Source: Rhodopseudomonas pseudopalustris
Lineage (GTDB): Bacteria; Pseudomonadota; Alphaproteobacteria; Rhizobiales; Xanthobacteraceae
Length of the DNA stretch: 64,000 bases
Assembly: GCF_900110435.1 (NCBI RefSeq)
Contig: NZ_FODT01000017.1
Coordinates: 1 to 64,000, forward strand
Direction: 5' to 3'
The notes under the pieces were generated by a model. The model searched no databases. It had not been told where the DNA came from and saw only the letters and a program-made list of their open reading frames with translations. Made by a program: the position numbers and the translations under genes. The stretch's first letter is position 1, and each line of letters opens with the position of its first letter. This document shows, piece by piece, positions 29,282 to 38,595 of this stretch.

Positions 29282-30718
29282 ATGGTCAAGAACAGGCCCG
29301 GACACGAAAATACGCAGCACGAAAAGGACCCGCGCGAGAACGCGGCGTCCGTTGGCGCAAGTGATGCGCATCCGGAACAAGCCGCCGAGGTGGATGTGGA
29401 CGCGCCGATCGAGGCGCTGGCCCTGAACCCCGTCGAGCCGACCGCGGAGGAGATTCGCGACGATCCGGCGCTGGAGCCATCCGCAGAGCATCGGCAGCAG
29501 GACGTGATCGACGCCGAGCCGCTGCCGGAGACGGCGACTGACGATCCTCCCGAGACCCGGTTCGCCTCCACATCGGACAAAGCCGAGGAAGCCGCGGCGC
29601 GGTCTGCGGCCGCCGCCGAGCCGCGCCGGCCAGGCATCGTCGCGGCGATGCTGCCGCCGGTGCTGGCGGTCGCGATCGCCGCCGCGGTGGTTGTCGGCGC
29701 CGCCAAGACCGGGCTGCTGCCGCAGTTCCTGTCCTCGACCAGCGTGAGCGCGCCGGAGGGCGACGTTGCGGCGATCGATGCGCTGAAGGCGCGGATCGCC
29801 GACCTCGAAGCGCGGCCGGCGCCGACCGGTTCGACCACCGCCACAACGCCTGCCGCTGCAGCCGATCCGGCGCTGGCCGGCAAGGTCGACGCGCTGGAGA
29901 AGACCGTCGCCGCGCTGCGCGACGACCTCGCCACGCTCCGCGACCGATCCGAACAGCTCGCCAGCGCGTTGAAGGAGGTCAAGGCCGCGCCGTCCGAGCC
30001 TGCCGCGACCGCAAGCGAACCGCCGGCGATGGCCTCGACCGACAAGACCCCGCCCGACAAGGCCGCTGCCGACAAGGCCGCGACCGATTCGGCGGCGGCG
30101 CTGGCCGCGATCAACGCCCGCCTGACCGAGCTCGAACACGCCGCCAAGACCGCGACCGAGGCCGCCCCGCAAGCGCCGCAGCCCGCGGTCGTGTCCGACG
30201 ACGCGCCGCTGCGCCGTCTCGTCACCGCGACCATGCTCGATCTGACGGTGAAGCAGGGCGCGCCCTATGCGGCGATCCTGAAGGCCGCCGAGCCGCTCGC
30301 CACCGAAACGGGAGCGCTGAAGCCGCTGGAGCCGTTCGCGGCGACCGGGGTTCCCGCCGCCGCCGCCCTCGGCCGCGAGCTGATCGCCCTGCTGCCGAAG
30401 CTGTTGTCGGGCGCCGAGGGCGCCAGCAACGCGAATTTCATCGACCGCTTCCAGTCCAATGCGGAACGTCTGATCCGGATCCAGCGTTCCGACGCCACCG
30501 CCGGGATCGATCGCACCGCGATCGTCGGCCGCATTACCGCGGCGGCGCAGCGCGGCGACCTTGCCGAGGCGCGGCGCGAGCTGAAAGCGCTTGCGCCGGC
30601 CGACCGCGCTCCTGTTCAATCCTGGATCGACAAATCCGAGGCGCGCGACCAAGCTCTCGTCGCCTCGCATTCCTTCGCCACCGCTGCGCTAGCCGCGCTG
30701 CAGAAACCGTCGCCATAG
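29282..30718 (+). CDS. mic60: Mic60/mitofilin-family membrane protein
   Basis: 478 residues. An acidic, disordered N-terminus (1-115) leads to one transmembrane helix (about 118-141), then a likely coiled coil (about 155-215) and Ala/Lys/Asp-rich linkers. The C-terminal region (about 310-470) is the mitofilin signature (PLRRLVTATMLDL, GVPAAAALGREL, RRELKALAPADR). Alphaproteobacterial Mic60 is the ancestor of mitochondrial crista-shaping Mic60 and is encoded in hem operons; in phototrophs it affects intracytoplasmic membranes. Position between hemD and hemY supports the call. The ATG at 29282 was chosen over a TTG two codons earlier. Confidence 0.85.
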   Translation: MVKNRPGHENTQHEKDPRENAASVGASDAHPEQAAEVDVDAPIEALALNPVEPTAEEIRDDPALEPSAEHRQQDVIDAEPLPETATDDPPETRFASTSDKAEEAAARSAAAAEPRRPGIVAAMLPPVLAVAIAAAVVVGAAKTGLLPQFLSSTSVSAPEGDVAAIDALKARIADLEARPAPTGSTTATTPAAAADPALAGKVDALEKTVAALRDDLATLRDRSEQLASALKEVKAAPSEPAATASEPPAMASTDKTPPDKAAADKAATDSAAALAAINARLTELEHAAKTATEAAPQAPQPAVVSDDAPLRRLVTATMLDLTVKQGAPYAAILKAAEPLATETGALKPLEPFAATGVPAAAALGRELIALLPKLLSGAEGASNANFIDRFQSNAERLIRIQRSDATAGIDRTAIVGRITAAAQRGDLAEARRELKALAPADRAPVQSWIDKSEARDQALVASHSFATAALAALQKPSP

Positions 30719-30725
30719 GATTCCC

Positions 30726-32492
30726 ATGCTGCGCATCATCCTGTTTCTCGTGATCATCGCGCTCGCGGCCGCGGGCGCAGCCTGGGTGGCCGAACAGCCC
30801 GGCGATGTCGTGCTGTCGTGGAACGACTGGCGCGCCGAGATGCGTCTGCCGGTCTTCGTCCTCGGGCTCGGCGCCGCGATCGTCTCGATCGTGCTCGCCT
30901 GGGCGATCATCACCGGGCTGTGGCGTGCGCCGAGCCGGATGAAGCGCGGCCGCTTCGAACGTCGCAGCGGCCGGGCCCGCCACGCCATCACCCAGGGACT
31001 GCTCGCGGTCGGCCATGGCGACGCCGCGGCGGCGCGCAACCACGCCAGCGCCGCGCGGCGGCACGCGCCGCACGATCCGCTGGCGCTGCTGCTGCAGGCG
31101 CAATCGGCGCAGCTCGAAGGCGACCGCGACGGCGCCCGCCGCGCTTTCCTGGCGATGGCCGGGCGCGACGACACCAAATCGCTCGGGATGCGCGGCCTCT
31201 ATATCGAGGCGCAGCGCGCCGACGATCCCTACGGCGCGCTGGCGATCGCCGAGGAAGCGCTGCGGCTGCAGCCGAATTCGACCTGGGCGTCGCAGGCGGT
31301 GCTCGGCTTCCGCTGCGCCCGCGCCGACTGGTCCGGGGCGCTGGATATTCTCGAAACCAACCTGTCCTCCGGGCTGGTCGACAAGAAGGTCTTTCGCCGG
31401 CAGCGCGCGGTGCTGCTGACGGCGCGCGCGATCGACCTCGAGGACAGCGACGAGAGCCTGGCGCGCGACAGCGCGCTCGAGGCCAACAAGCTGGCGCCGA
31501 CGCTGATCCCGGCCGCGGTGCTGGCCGCGAAATGTCTCGCCGAGACCCATCAGGTGCGCCGCGCCATGAAGGTGATCGAGGCGGCCTGGCAGGCCCAGCC
31601 GCATCCCGATCTGGCCGCCGCCTATGCGAACATCAAACCGGGCGATCCGGCCAATATCCGGCTGGCGCGGGTGCAGAACCTGATCGCCAAGAACCCGGCC
31701 GATTTCGAAAGCGCGCTGGCGATCGCCCGCGCCGGGATCGACGCCGGCGAATTTGCGCGCGCGCGCCGGGCGCTGCAGCCGTTCATCGACAATCCGACCC
31801 AGCGCGTCGCGATGCTGATGGCCGAGATCGAGCACGGCGAACGCGGCGACACCGCGAAAGCGCGCGCCTGGACGCTGCGCGCGGTGCGCGCGCTGCCGGA
31901 TGCGATGTGGACCGCCGACGGCTATATTTCGGATCATTGGCGCCCGGTGTCGCCCGTGACCGGCCGGCTCGATGCGTTCCAGTGGCAGGTGCCGATCGCC
32001 GCGCTGCCGGCGAGGAAGGCGGTGGTGATCGAGGACAACCCGTTTCACGACGCCCTGATCGCCTCCTCGGCGACCGAGGCGCTGCCGGCGGCCAACGCCC
32101 ATGATCCGGTGACGGTGACGATCGAGTCGGTCGTCGAGACCACGGTGGTGGCGCCGAAGCAGGCGGAGGCGACCGTGGTGACGGTCGAGCCCGAGGCCGC
32201 CGCCGACAAGCCGAAGGACCAGAAGGGCAGCTCCCGGGGAGGCGCAACCAAGGATGCCGGCAAGAGCGCGCCGGAAGCGCCGGTCGCCGCGTCGGAGACC
32301 GTGATCGCGATGCCGTCAACGCCGCTGTTCCATCGCCGCCCGAGCCAGGCCACGCCGCCGGTGATCCCGATCGTCCGCGCCCCGGACGATCCGGGCGTCG
32401 ACGAAGAGGCCGCGCCGGGGGATTTTACCGAACAATCGGCCGCGCCCGCCGGCCAGACCGGCAACTGGCGCGGCTACCGACCGCCGCGATAG
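30726..32492 (+). CDS. hemY: HemY N-domain membrane protein with TPR-like repeats
   Basis: 588 residues. Two N-terminal helices (about 1-23 and 40-65) with the intervening EQPGDVVLSWNDWRAEMRLPVFVLGLG block define the HemY_N domain. Helical TPR-like repeats run to about residue 390 (ARNHASAARRHAPHDPLALLLQAQ, ARRALQPFIDNPTQRVAMLMAE). TAD GYISDHWRPVSPVTGRLDAFQW is a family block, and the C-terminal 170 residues are low complexity. This HemY is unrelated to Bacillus HemY (protoporphyrinogen oxidase); its role in heme synthesis is uncertain. It begins 7 bases after mic60, so the genes are co-transcribed. Confidence 0.88.
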   Translation: MLRIILFLVIIALAAAGAAWVAEQPGDVVLSWNDWRAEMRLPVFVLGLGAAIVSIVLAWAIITGLWRAPSRMKRGRFERRSGRARHAITQGLLAVGHGDAAAARNHASAARRHAPHDPLALLLQAQSAQLEGDRDGARRAFLAMAGRDDTKSLGMRGLYIEAQRADDPYGALAIAEEALRLQPNSTWASQAVLGFRCARADWSGALDILETNLSSGLVDKKVFRRQRAVLLTARAIDLEDSDESLARDSALEANKLAPTLIPAAVLAAKCLAETHQVRRAMKVIEAAWQAQPHPDLAAAYANIKPGDPANIRLARVQNLIAKNPADFESALAIARAGIDAGEFARARRALQPFIDNPTQRVAMLMAEIEHGERGDTAKARAWTLRAVRALPDAMWTADGYISDHWRPVSPVTGRLDAFQWQVPIAALPARKAVVIEDNPFHDALIASSATEALPAANAHDPVTVTIESVVETTVVAPKQAEATVVTVEPEAAADKPKDQKGSSRGGATKDAGKSAPEAPVAASETVIAMPSTPLFHRRPSQATPPVIPIVRAPDDPGVDEEAAPGDFTEQSAAPAGQTGNWRGYRPPR

Positions 32493-32846
32493 AGCATTGA
32501 TCCCGAAAGGGGACACCGGCTTTCGGGAAAGATCACGCTCAAATAAGAACTTGGAACAGAATGACGTTTCGGAGATCGTCATCCTGTTCTGGCGCGTCAT
32601 CCGGCACACTGGCCGACTGGCTTGAAGAACATGCGTCGTAGCTGGAATCTCGAGCTTCGGTTCTGATTCGATCGGAACCGAACAGGCTCCGGACGGCGCG
32701 AACCGGTCGAATTCGCGGAACGCCGCAAGGCGTTGCGCGCAACAACCCGGATTTCCGGGTCCGGCCGGCGGTGGTTCTTGCCAATCCGCCCGCCGGTCGA
32801 TATCAGAAGCCAGCGTTTTCGGGCGGTGCATCACCCGCCCGCGGTC
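32493..32846. repeat. intergenic stretch with hairpins and a dispersed repeat
   Basis: There is no gene. A hairpin CCCGAAAG / CTTTCGGG spans 32502-32527. A longer imperfect one (GAACAGAATGACG / CGTCATCCTGTTC) spans 32554-32589 and may end the hemD-mic60-hemY transcript. A piece of the GGTTCTGATT/GGAACCG dispersed repeat lies at 32650-32695. The tRNA-Thr promoter should lie near 32800. Confidence 0.55.
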
Positions 32847-32922
32847 GCCGCAATAGCTCAGCTGGTAGAGCACGTCATTCGTAATGACGGGGTCGGGGGT
32901 TCGAATCCCTCTTGCGGCACCA
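32847..32922 (+). tRNA. tRNA-Thr (anticodon CGU)
   Basis: 76 bases. The acceptor stem GCCGCAA pairs with TTGCGGC. The D-arm is GCTCAGCTGGTAGAGC, the anticodon stem CGTCA/TGACG has loop TTCGTAA (anticodon CGU, reading ACG), and the T-arm holds TTCGAAT. The 3' CCA is encoded. No integrase or duplicated tRNA end is seen nearby. Confidence 0.96.
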
Positions 32923-33082
32923 TTTTCCTGCGACCGTTCTTGTTCGCAAGACATTCCCTCCCGCCCCACCGACGAGACTGGTCTGATCGACCACCGCTGA
33001 GCGTGCTGTGCCGCCACATGAGAATCTGAAATAGGTTCCGGAAGATTGCGGAAACAGGGCATCACGGAGCGCCGGCCCGCCC

Positions 33083-34495
33083 ATGCTATTTTACGAACCC
33101 CTGTTCCTGACCTGCTTTCCGTTTCTGCTGGTGCTGTACTTCGCCGCCGGCGACGCGCGGTCGAAACGCTGGATCCTGCTGACCGGCAGCGGCCTGTTCT
33201 ATCTCTGGGGCGAGCCGCTGTTCGTGCCGGTGGTGGTGGTCTCGGCCCTCGTCGATCACCTTTTGGCGCTGCGGATCGCCCGCACGCCGAACGCGGCGAC
33301 GCGGCGGGCGCTGCTGACGCTCGGCGTGGTGCAGAACCTGGCGATCCTGGTCATCTACAAATACACCAGCTTCGCCATCGAGAGCCTCAACCTGCTGCTT
33401 GCGGCCGGCCGCCTCGGCGCGCTGCCGCTGTGGCAGATCGCGCTGCCGATCGGCGTGTCGTTCGTCGCCTTCGAGAAGATCACCTATCTGGTCGACAGCT
33501 ACCGCGGCGTCTCCAAGCCGGCGCGGCGGTTTTCCGACTACTGCCTGTTCGTGTTCTTCTTTCCCAAGCTGCTCGCCGGTCCGATCCTGAAATATCACGA
33601 GATCGACGGCCAGATCGCCGCGCCGCGCGGCTTCGCCTGGAATGATTTCGGCTACGGCCTGCTGCGTTTTTCGCGCGGCATCTTCAAGAAGCTGATGATC
33701 GCCGATCCGCTCGGCGGCTACGCCGATCAAGTGTTCGGCGCCGACCCGGCCGGCCTGTCCGCCGCCACCGCCTGGTTCGGCGTGGCGTGCTTCACGCTGC
33801 AGATCTATTTCGACTTCTCCGGCTATTCCGACATGGCGATCGGGATCGCGCGGATGCTCGGCTTCAGCCTGCGCGAGAATTTCAACCTGCCCTACATCGC
33901 CCGCTCGATCACCGACTTCTGGCGGCGCTGGCACATTTCGCTGACCACCTGGATTCGCGACTATCTGTACATCCCGCTCGGCGGCAATCGGGTGAGCGAC
34001 CTCGTCACCACTCGCAATCTGTGGATCTGCTTCCTGCTGTCCGGACTGTGGCACGGGGCAAGCTGGAACTTCGTGCTGTGGGGAGCCTATAACGGCCTGT
34101 TCCTGACGCTCGACCGGCTGTTCCTGGAGCGGGCGCTGAAGCGCAGCGGGGCGGTGGTCGCCACCCTCCTGACGCTGCTGATCGTGATGATCGGCTGGGT
34201 GATCTTCCGCTCGCCGAGCGCTGCGCATCTCGGCTCCTTCTTCGCCGCGCTCGCCGGCCTTGGCCAATCGACCACGACGCTGACGCCGGCCGCGTCGGTG
34301 ATCTGGACCGCCGCGCTCGGCGCGGCGCTGAGCCTGATCCCGGCGTTGCCCGGTTTCGCCGCCTTGCGCGCGGCATGGCAGGGCGGCGCCGTGCTGCGCT
34401 TGGCCGGCAATATCGGCCTCGGCCTGCTCGGCATCGTCGCCATCGCCCGGGCGGTGGCGATTCCGTTCCAGCCGTTCATCTACTTCCGGTTCTGA
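33083..34495 (+). CDS. MBOAT-family O-acyltransferase (AlgI/PatA/DltB type)
   Basis: A 470-residue polytopic membrane protein of the AlgI type. It has the MLFYEPLFLTCFPFLLVLYF start, PIGVSFVAFEKITYLVDSYRG, DFSGYSDMAIGIARMLGF and the signature SITDFWRRWHISLTTWIRDYLYIPLGG. The catalytic membrane histidine is in LSGLWHGASWNFVLWG. Such proteins move acetyl groups across the membrane for O-acetylation of exopolysaccharide or other envelope glycans. It is directly followed by an SGNH-type partner 2 bases away, the arrangement used by alginate-type acetylation systems. No polymer synthase is adjacent, so the acceptor is unknown. Confidence 0.92.
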   Translation: MLFYEPLFLTCFPFLLVLYFAAGDARSKRWILLTGSGLFYLWGEPLFVPVVVVSALVDHLLALRIARTPNAATRRALLTLGVVQNLAILVIYKYTSFAIESLNLLLAAGRLGALPLWQIALPIGVSFVAFEKITYLVDSYRGVSKPARRFSDYCLFVFFFPKLLAGPILKYHEIDGQIAAPRGFAWNDFGYGLLRFSRGIFKKLMIADPLGGYADQVFGADPAGLSAATAWFGVACFTLQIYFDFSGYSDMAIGIARMLGFSLRENFNLPYIARSITDFWRRWHISLTTWIRDYLYIPLGGNRVSDLVTTRNLWICFLLSGLWHGASWNFVLWGAYNGLFLTLDRLFLERALKRSGAVVATLLTLLIVMIGWVIFRSPSAAHLGSFFAALAGLGQSTTTLTPAASVIWTAALGAALSLIPALPGFAALRAAWQGGAVLRLAGNIGLGLLGIVAIARAVAIPFQPFIYFRF

Positions 34496-34497
34496 CG

Positions 34498-35676
34498 ATG
34501 GCGGCGGCAACCACACGGGCGGGGCAATGGCTGCGGCGGTTGGCGGCGGCGGCAGTCCTGCTGATGCCGGTGCTGACGCTGTGGAACATCGCCGTCCCCT
34601 CGCGCGCCTTCAATATCGGGCCGTCGCTGATCGGCGTCACCAAGCAGACGCCGCTCGACCTGTCGCTGCGCGCCTTTCTCGACGGCACCCTGCAGAAGAC
34701 CGCGGCGATCCGGATCGCCGAGGCGATGCCGCTGCGGCGGACGCTGATCCGGCTCAACAACCAGATCGCCTATTCGCTGTTCGGCGAGGTCAATGCGCCG
34801 GGGATACTGGCAGGCGTCGGCGGCCAGTTGGTGGAGCGCAGCTATCTCGAAGAGTATTGCACGCGCAGCGACGGCGACGCCGACCGGCTGGCGGATACGG
34901 TGGTCCCGCTGCTGCGCAACCTTCAAGCCTACTATCGCGACCGCGGAGCGATTTTTCTCTATGTCGTGACGCCATCAAAGGTCGCGCATCTGCCACAACA
35001 CTTCGTGCATCTGATCTCCTGCCGCAGCACGGACGCTGCCCGCGTCGAGCTTGTGCCGCGCTACGTTGCGCGGCTGCGCGCGGCTGGCATCGATGTGGTC
35101 GATGCAGCGACCTCTACCCATGCGCTGAAGGGCCAATATCCGGTCGAGTTGTTCCCAAGGGGTGGGATCCACTGGAACGACCAGGCAATGGCGCGGGCGT
35201 CGCAGCAAATCGTCGAAGCGGTCAATCGGCAGGCCGGGCGTGAGCTGCTGCCGCAATTCGACTTCACCTCGACGGTGAACCTGCCACCGGAAGGCCGCGA
35301 TCGCGATCTCGCCGAGCTCATTAACCTACTCGTCTCGCCGCTCGACTACGCCACGCCGAAGTTGACCTTCTCGAATCCGTCGTGTGCGGGCCAACCTGCG
35401 CGGACTATTGACGCCGCGATTGTCGGCGGCAGTTTCATGGACGGGGTCGGTGAGGTGCTGACCGAGAGTGCGTGCATGGCGCGACTCAGCCAGTATTTCT
35501 ACCTCAAACTCGGTCGCTATGGCGGCGCGCGCCGGCAATTGATTCAGGAGAATCTGTCCGACTCCGACCTGCAGCGGCTGCGCGACGTCGACATCATGCT
35601 ACTCGAAGAGAACGAAAGCGCGATCGGCCGCCAAGGATATCTGACGCTGCTACATCATATCGTGACCGACAAATAG
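34498..35676 (+). CDS. AlgJ/AlgX-like SGNH-fold acetyltransferase partner
   Basis: 392 residues with an N-terminal signal anchor (about 13-33). AFLDGTLQKTAAIRIAEAMPLRRTLIRLNNQ resembles the AlgJ/AlgX N-terminus, and GAIFLYVVTPSKVAHLP is the first core strand. RGGIHWNDQAMARASQQI holds the catalytic Asp/His-type block. VGGSFMDGVGEVL carries the probable nucleophile serine, in the variant form GGSF rather than GDSF. The protein is predicted to act in the periplasm, transferring acetyl groups delivered by the MBOAT protein. The ATG at 34498 follows the previous stop at once. The exact glycan is unknown. Confidence 0.8.
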   Translation: MAAATTRAGQWLRRLAAAAVLLMPVLTLWNIAVPSRAFNIGPSLIGVTKQTPLDLSLRAFLDGTLQKTAAIRIAEAMPLRRTLIRLNNQIAYSLFGEVNAPGILAGVGGQLVERSYLEEYCTRSDGDADRLADTVVPLLRNLQAYYRDRGAIFLYVVTPSKVAHLPQHFVHLISCRSTDAARVELVPRYVARLRAAGIDVVDAATSTHALKGQYPVELFPRGGIHWNDQAMARASQQIVEAVNRQAGRELLPQFDFTSTVNLPPEGRDRDLAELINLLVSPLDYATPKLTFSNPSCAGQPARTIDAAIVGGSFMDGVGEVLTESACMARLSQYFYLKLGRYGGARRQLIQENLSDSDLQRLRDVDIMLLEENESAIGRQGYLTLLHHIVTDK

Positions 35677-35756
35677 GCGTGCCTTGATCGACCACCTTAC
35701 GACATGAAATCCCCAGGCGTTCGGCGCGGCCGGTCGTGGCCGGACGGAATGTTGCT

Positions 35757-37739
35757 TCACCGCCCGAGAATCGCCGGCGCCGTCTCGCGCGCGAAGAACA
35801 CCGAGCCCGCCGCGGTGAGGTGGCTGCCGTCGTGGACGACCGGCGTGCCGCCGCTGTCCGGCGCTGCGAGCAGGCAGCCGTCCGGATTGCAGAACACCGG
35901 AGTCGGCGAAATGAACGTCGCGCCTTCGGCTTCGAAGATTCGGCGCAGGCGCTCGTTGTCGTCGGCGCGCGACGAATCCAGATGGCCGCTGCGATCCCGG
36001 ATCGGAATCGCGTCGGCGGTGATCAGTCCGGCGGCGTGCTGGCGATAGGATTGCGCGAGGATTCGCCGCGGCGGCGTCCGCCAGCTCGGAAACATCCCGA
36101 CCACGACAATGCGCCGGACGCCGGTGGCCCGAACCTCGGCAATCGTCGCGCGGATCATCGCATCACTGGCTTGCGGGTCGCGATCGGGGCCGTCGTAGTC
36201 GCGCCATTGCCGCGCCACCATGATCACGGTGTCGGGCTTCAGGCTGCGCAGACGAGCGCGAACGATGGCGTTGTTGGCGGCGCAGGCCGGCGACTTCTCG
36301 CTCGCAAAGCCGAACATCGGCGGGCAACCCGCTGTGGTGTATTGCGACAGGCGGATATTTCCATCGACGATCTGCAGCGCGCGCAGGCCGGGATAGAGAT
36401 GCGCCGCGTGGGAATCGCCCCACAGCAGCAATCGCGGCGCGTCGGCCGGCGCATTGTCGTCGCAAGCCTCGGCAAAGTGCGACTCCGATGTCAGGAAGCA
36501 GGCGCCGGCCCGATATGCGGTCGAAGCCTCGGCGGTCAGATCGCGGGTGATGGCCTGCAGTTCGGGGCCGAAGCGCGAGGGAAATCCATCGGCCGCGTAG
36601 ATGCCGGCGCCGACCGCGCCGATCACAGCGACCGACGCGAAGGCGGCGGCGGTCTTCGATCGCGTCGGCCGGAAGCGGAACGGCCGCTCGACGAATCGCC
36701 AGGTGATATCCGCCAGCGCGAAAGCGAGCAGGATCGCGATCGCCTTCATCAGCGGCGGCGGCTCCTCGCCGAACCGGACGATCCGGATCGCGGCGAGCAG
36801 CGGCCAGTGCCACAGATACAGCGGATAGCTGATCAGCCCGACATAGACCATCGCGCGGTTGCCGAGCAGCCGCCGGCTGACCCATGGCGACGGGCCGGCG
36901 AAGATCAACAACGCCGCGCCGAGCACCGGCAGCGCCGCCCACCAACCGGGAAAGCCGCGATCGCTGCTGATCAGCACGGCGCCGGCGGCGAGAAGCAACA
37001 GGCCGAACCAGGCGCAGCCGGCGCGGAGCAGCGCCTCATGGCGTTCGAGCATCGCGCGCAGGCGATCGAGCGCTGCGATCGAACTGATATCACGGCCGGG
37101 TCCCGCGGTCGCGATGATCGCGAGCAGGCAGCCGGTCATCAGTTCCCAGAACCGCGTCACCGGCAGATAGAAGGCGGCGAGCGCGTTGCGGGGCGTCAGC
37201 AGGATGTTGGCGGCGAACGACGCCAGCAGGATGACGAGCGCCGCGATCAGCGCGCCGCGCTTCCATCGCCACGCCAGCACGATCACCGGCGGCCACAGGA
37301 TGTAGAACTGCTCCTCGACGCCGAGCGACCACAGATGCAGCAGCGGATTGAGTTCGGACGTTGTCGCGAAATAGCCGGCGTCGTGGAGCAGCGCGAGGTT
37401 GGAGAGAAACGCTGCGCCGAAGCCGATCGCCTTGCCGGCGTCGCGATAATCCACCGGGAACAGCATGAACCAGCCGGCGATCGCGCAGACCGTCAGCACC
37501 AGCGCCAGCGCCGGAAAGATCCGGTTGATGCGGCGCGCGTAGAAGGTCCGGAAGCTGAAGCCGTCGCTGTGTTGCGCCTGGCAGATGATCGAGGTGATCA
37601 GGAATCCGGAGATCACGAAGAACACGTCGACGCCGACGAAGCCGCCCCGAACCGAATTCGGGAAGGCGTGGAACGCGACCACCAGCAGCACGGCGATGGC
37701 CCGCAATCCGTCGATATCGCTGCGGTAGGTCGGCCTCAT
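35757..37739 (-). CDS. acyltransferase-3 / SGNH fusion protein (OafA type)
   Basis: 660 residues. The N-terminal acyltransferase-3 domain (about 1-360) has around ten transmembrane helices and starts MRPTYRSDIDGLRAIAVLLVVAFHAF, with VDVFFVISGFLIT and WSLGVEEQFYILWP; H23 and the RAI region are typical active-site residues. The C-terminal periplasmic SGNH hydrolase domain (about 420-655) has LLLWGDSHAAHLYPGL (nucleophile Ser) and VHDGSHLTAAGSVFF (Asp/His). This is the OafA/OatA layout for O-acetylation of lipopolysaccharide O-antigen or peptidoglycan. It is convergent with the MBOAT/AlgJ pair. Confidence 0.92.
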   Translation of the reverse strand: MRPTYRSDIDGLRAIAVLLVVAFHAFPNSVRGGFVGVDVFFVISGFLITSIICQAQHSDGFSFRTFYARRINRIFPALALVLTVCAIAGWFMLFPVDYRDAGKAIGFGAAFLSNLALLHDAGYFATTSELNPLLHLWSLGVEEQFYILWPPVIVLAWRWKRGALIAALVILLASFAANILLTPRNALAAFYLPVTRFWELMTGCLLAIIATAGPGRDISSIAALDRLRAMLERHEALLRAGCAWFGLLLLAAGAVLISSDRGFPGWWAALPVLGAALLIFAGPSPWVSRRLLGNRAMVYVGLISYPLYLWHWPLLAAIRIVRFGEEPPPLMKAIAILLAFALADITWRFVERPFRFRPTRSKTAAAFASVAVIGAVGAGIYAADGFPSRFGPELQAITRDLTAEASTAYRAGACFLTSESHFAEACDDNAPADAPRLLLWGDSHAAHLYPGLRALQIVDGNIRLSQYTTAGCPPMFGFASEKSPACAANNAIVRARLRSLKPDTVIMVARQWRDYDGPDRDPQASDAMIRATIAEVRATGVRRIVVVGMFPSWRTPPRRILAQSYRQHAAGLITADAIPIRDRSGHLDSSRADDNERLRRIFEAEGATFISPTPVFCNPDGCLLAAPDSGGTPVVHDGSHLTAAGSVFFARETAPAILGR

Positions 37740-38021
37740 TGCGCTGATGCGTTCCCCGGCTCGCGAGATTGGATTTCGGCAAAACAGGGCCGCGCGGTTG
37801 CCGCCGACGCCGGCTGAACCGGATCAATCGACCGCGTCCCATCGCGAAGCCGGGCGGCTCTGTCAAGCGACCAGTGCGCGCAAGCGGCGTCGCGATCGGT
37901 TCTCATCATAAAATAGCGCGAAGGACGCGCGGATCGTGTTTGCCGGGATATCGCCGGCGCGCATACACTCGCAAAGGTCCACAGGTCGGGCTTCGCCTGA
38001 TTCCCCAGCGCCGGACGCCGT

Positions 38022-38450
38022 ATGAACATTGTCAGACACCGGATCGAACTCGCCACCACCGCGCCGATCCAGATCATCGACATCACCGAACAGGTCCGCG
38101 GCTTCGTCGCCGGCAGCGGGCTCGGGGATGGGCTCGTCACCGTGAGCTGCCTGCACACCACCGCGCGGATCAACGTCAACGAGCGCGAGCCGCAGCTCGA
38201 GCGCGACATGCTGACGTTCCTCAAGCGCTTCGCGCCGCGCGACGGCGACTATCTGCACAATCTCGCGCCGATCGACGGCCGCGACAACGCGCATTCGCAT
38301 CTGATCGGGCTGTTCATGAATTCGTCGGAGACGATCCCGCTGGCGGGCGGCGCGATGGTGCTGGGCGAATGGCAGTCGATCTTCTTCATCGAACTCGACG
38401 GCCCGCGCGAGCGCCGCGGCGTCGAGCTGCAGATCATCGGACAGGTCTGA
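38022..38450 (+). CDS. yjbQ: YjbQ/UPF0047 family protein
   Basis: 142 residues, the normal length. The family blocks are visible: QIIDITEQVRGFVAGSGLGDGLVTVSCLHTTARINVNEREPQ, RDNAHSHLIGLFMNSSETIPL and GEWQSIFFIELDGPRERRG in pieces. Conserved His (HTT, NAHSH) and Glu residues form a metal-like pocket. Members have weak thiamine-phosphate-synthase activity, but their physiological role is unsettled. It precedes the RuBisCO-like gene by 145 bases on the same strand. Confidence 0.9.
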   Translation: MNIVRHRIELATTAPIQIIDITEQVRGFVAGSGLGDGLVTVSCLHTTARINVNEREPQLERDMLTFLKRFAPRDGDYLHNLAPIDGRDNAHSHLIGLFMNSSETIPLAGGAMVLGEWQSIFFIELDGPRERRGVELQIIGQV

Positions 38451-38595
38451 GCAGACGTCGCTGTTGCGGTACGGCAGGTCGGCCGGCCCCTGCGTCAAAC
38501 GACCTCCATCAAAAGAATAGCGTCTTTGCGATGGATACGCGGATCGCGCCCGCGTATGACGGCCCTTGTATCCATCTGTCAGCGGGTGATCGGCA

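Noticed and set aside
32847-32922. Integration site at tRNA-Thr
   Set aside because: There is no duplicated tRNA 3' end and no integrase within reach; flanking genes look chromosomal.
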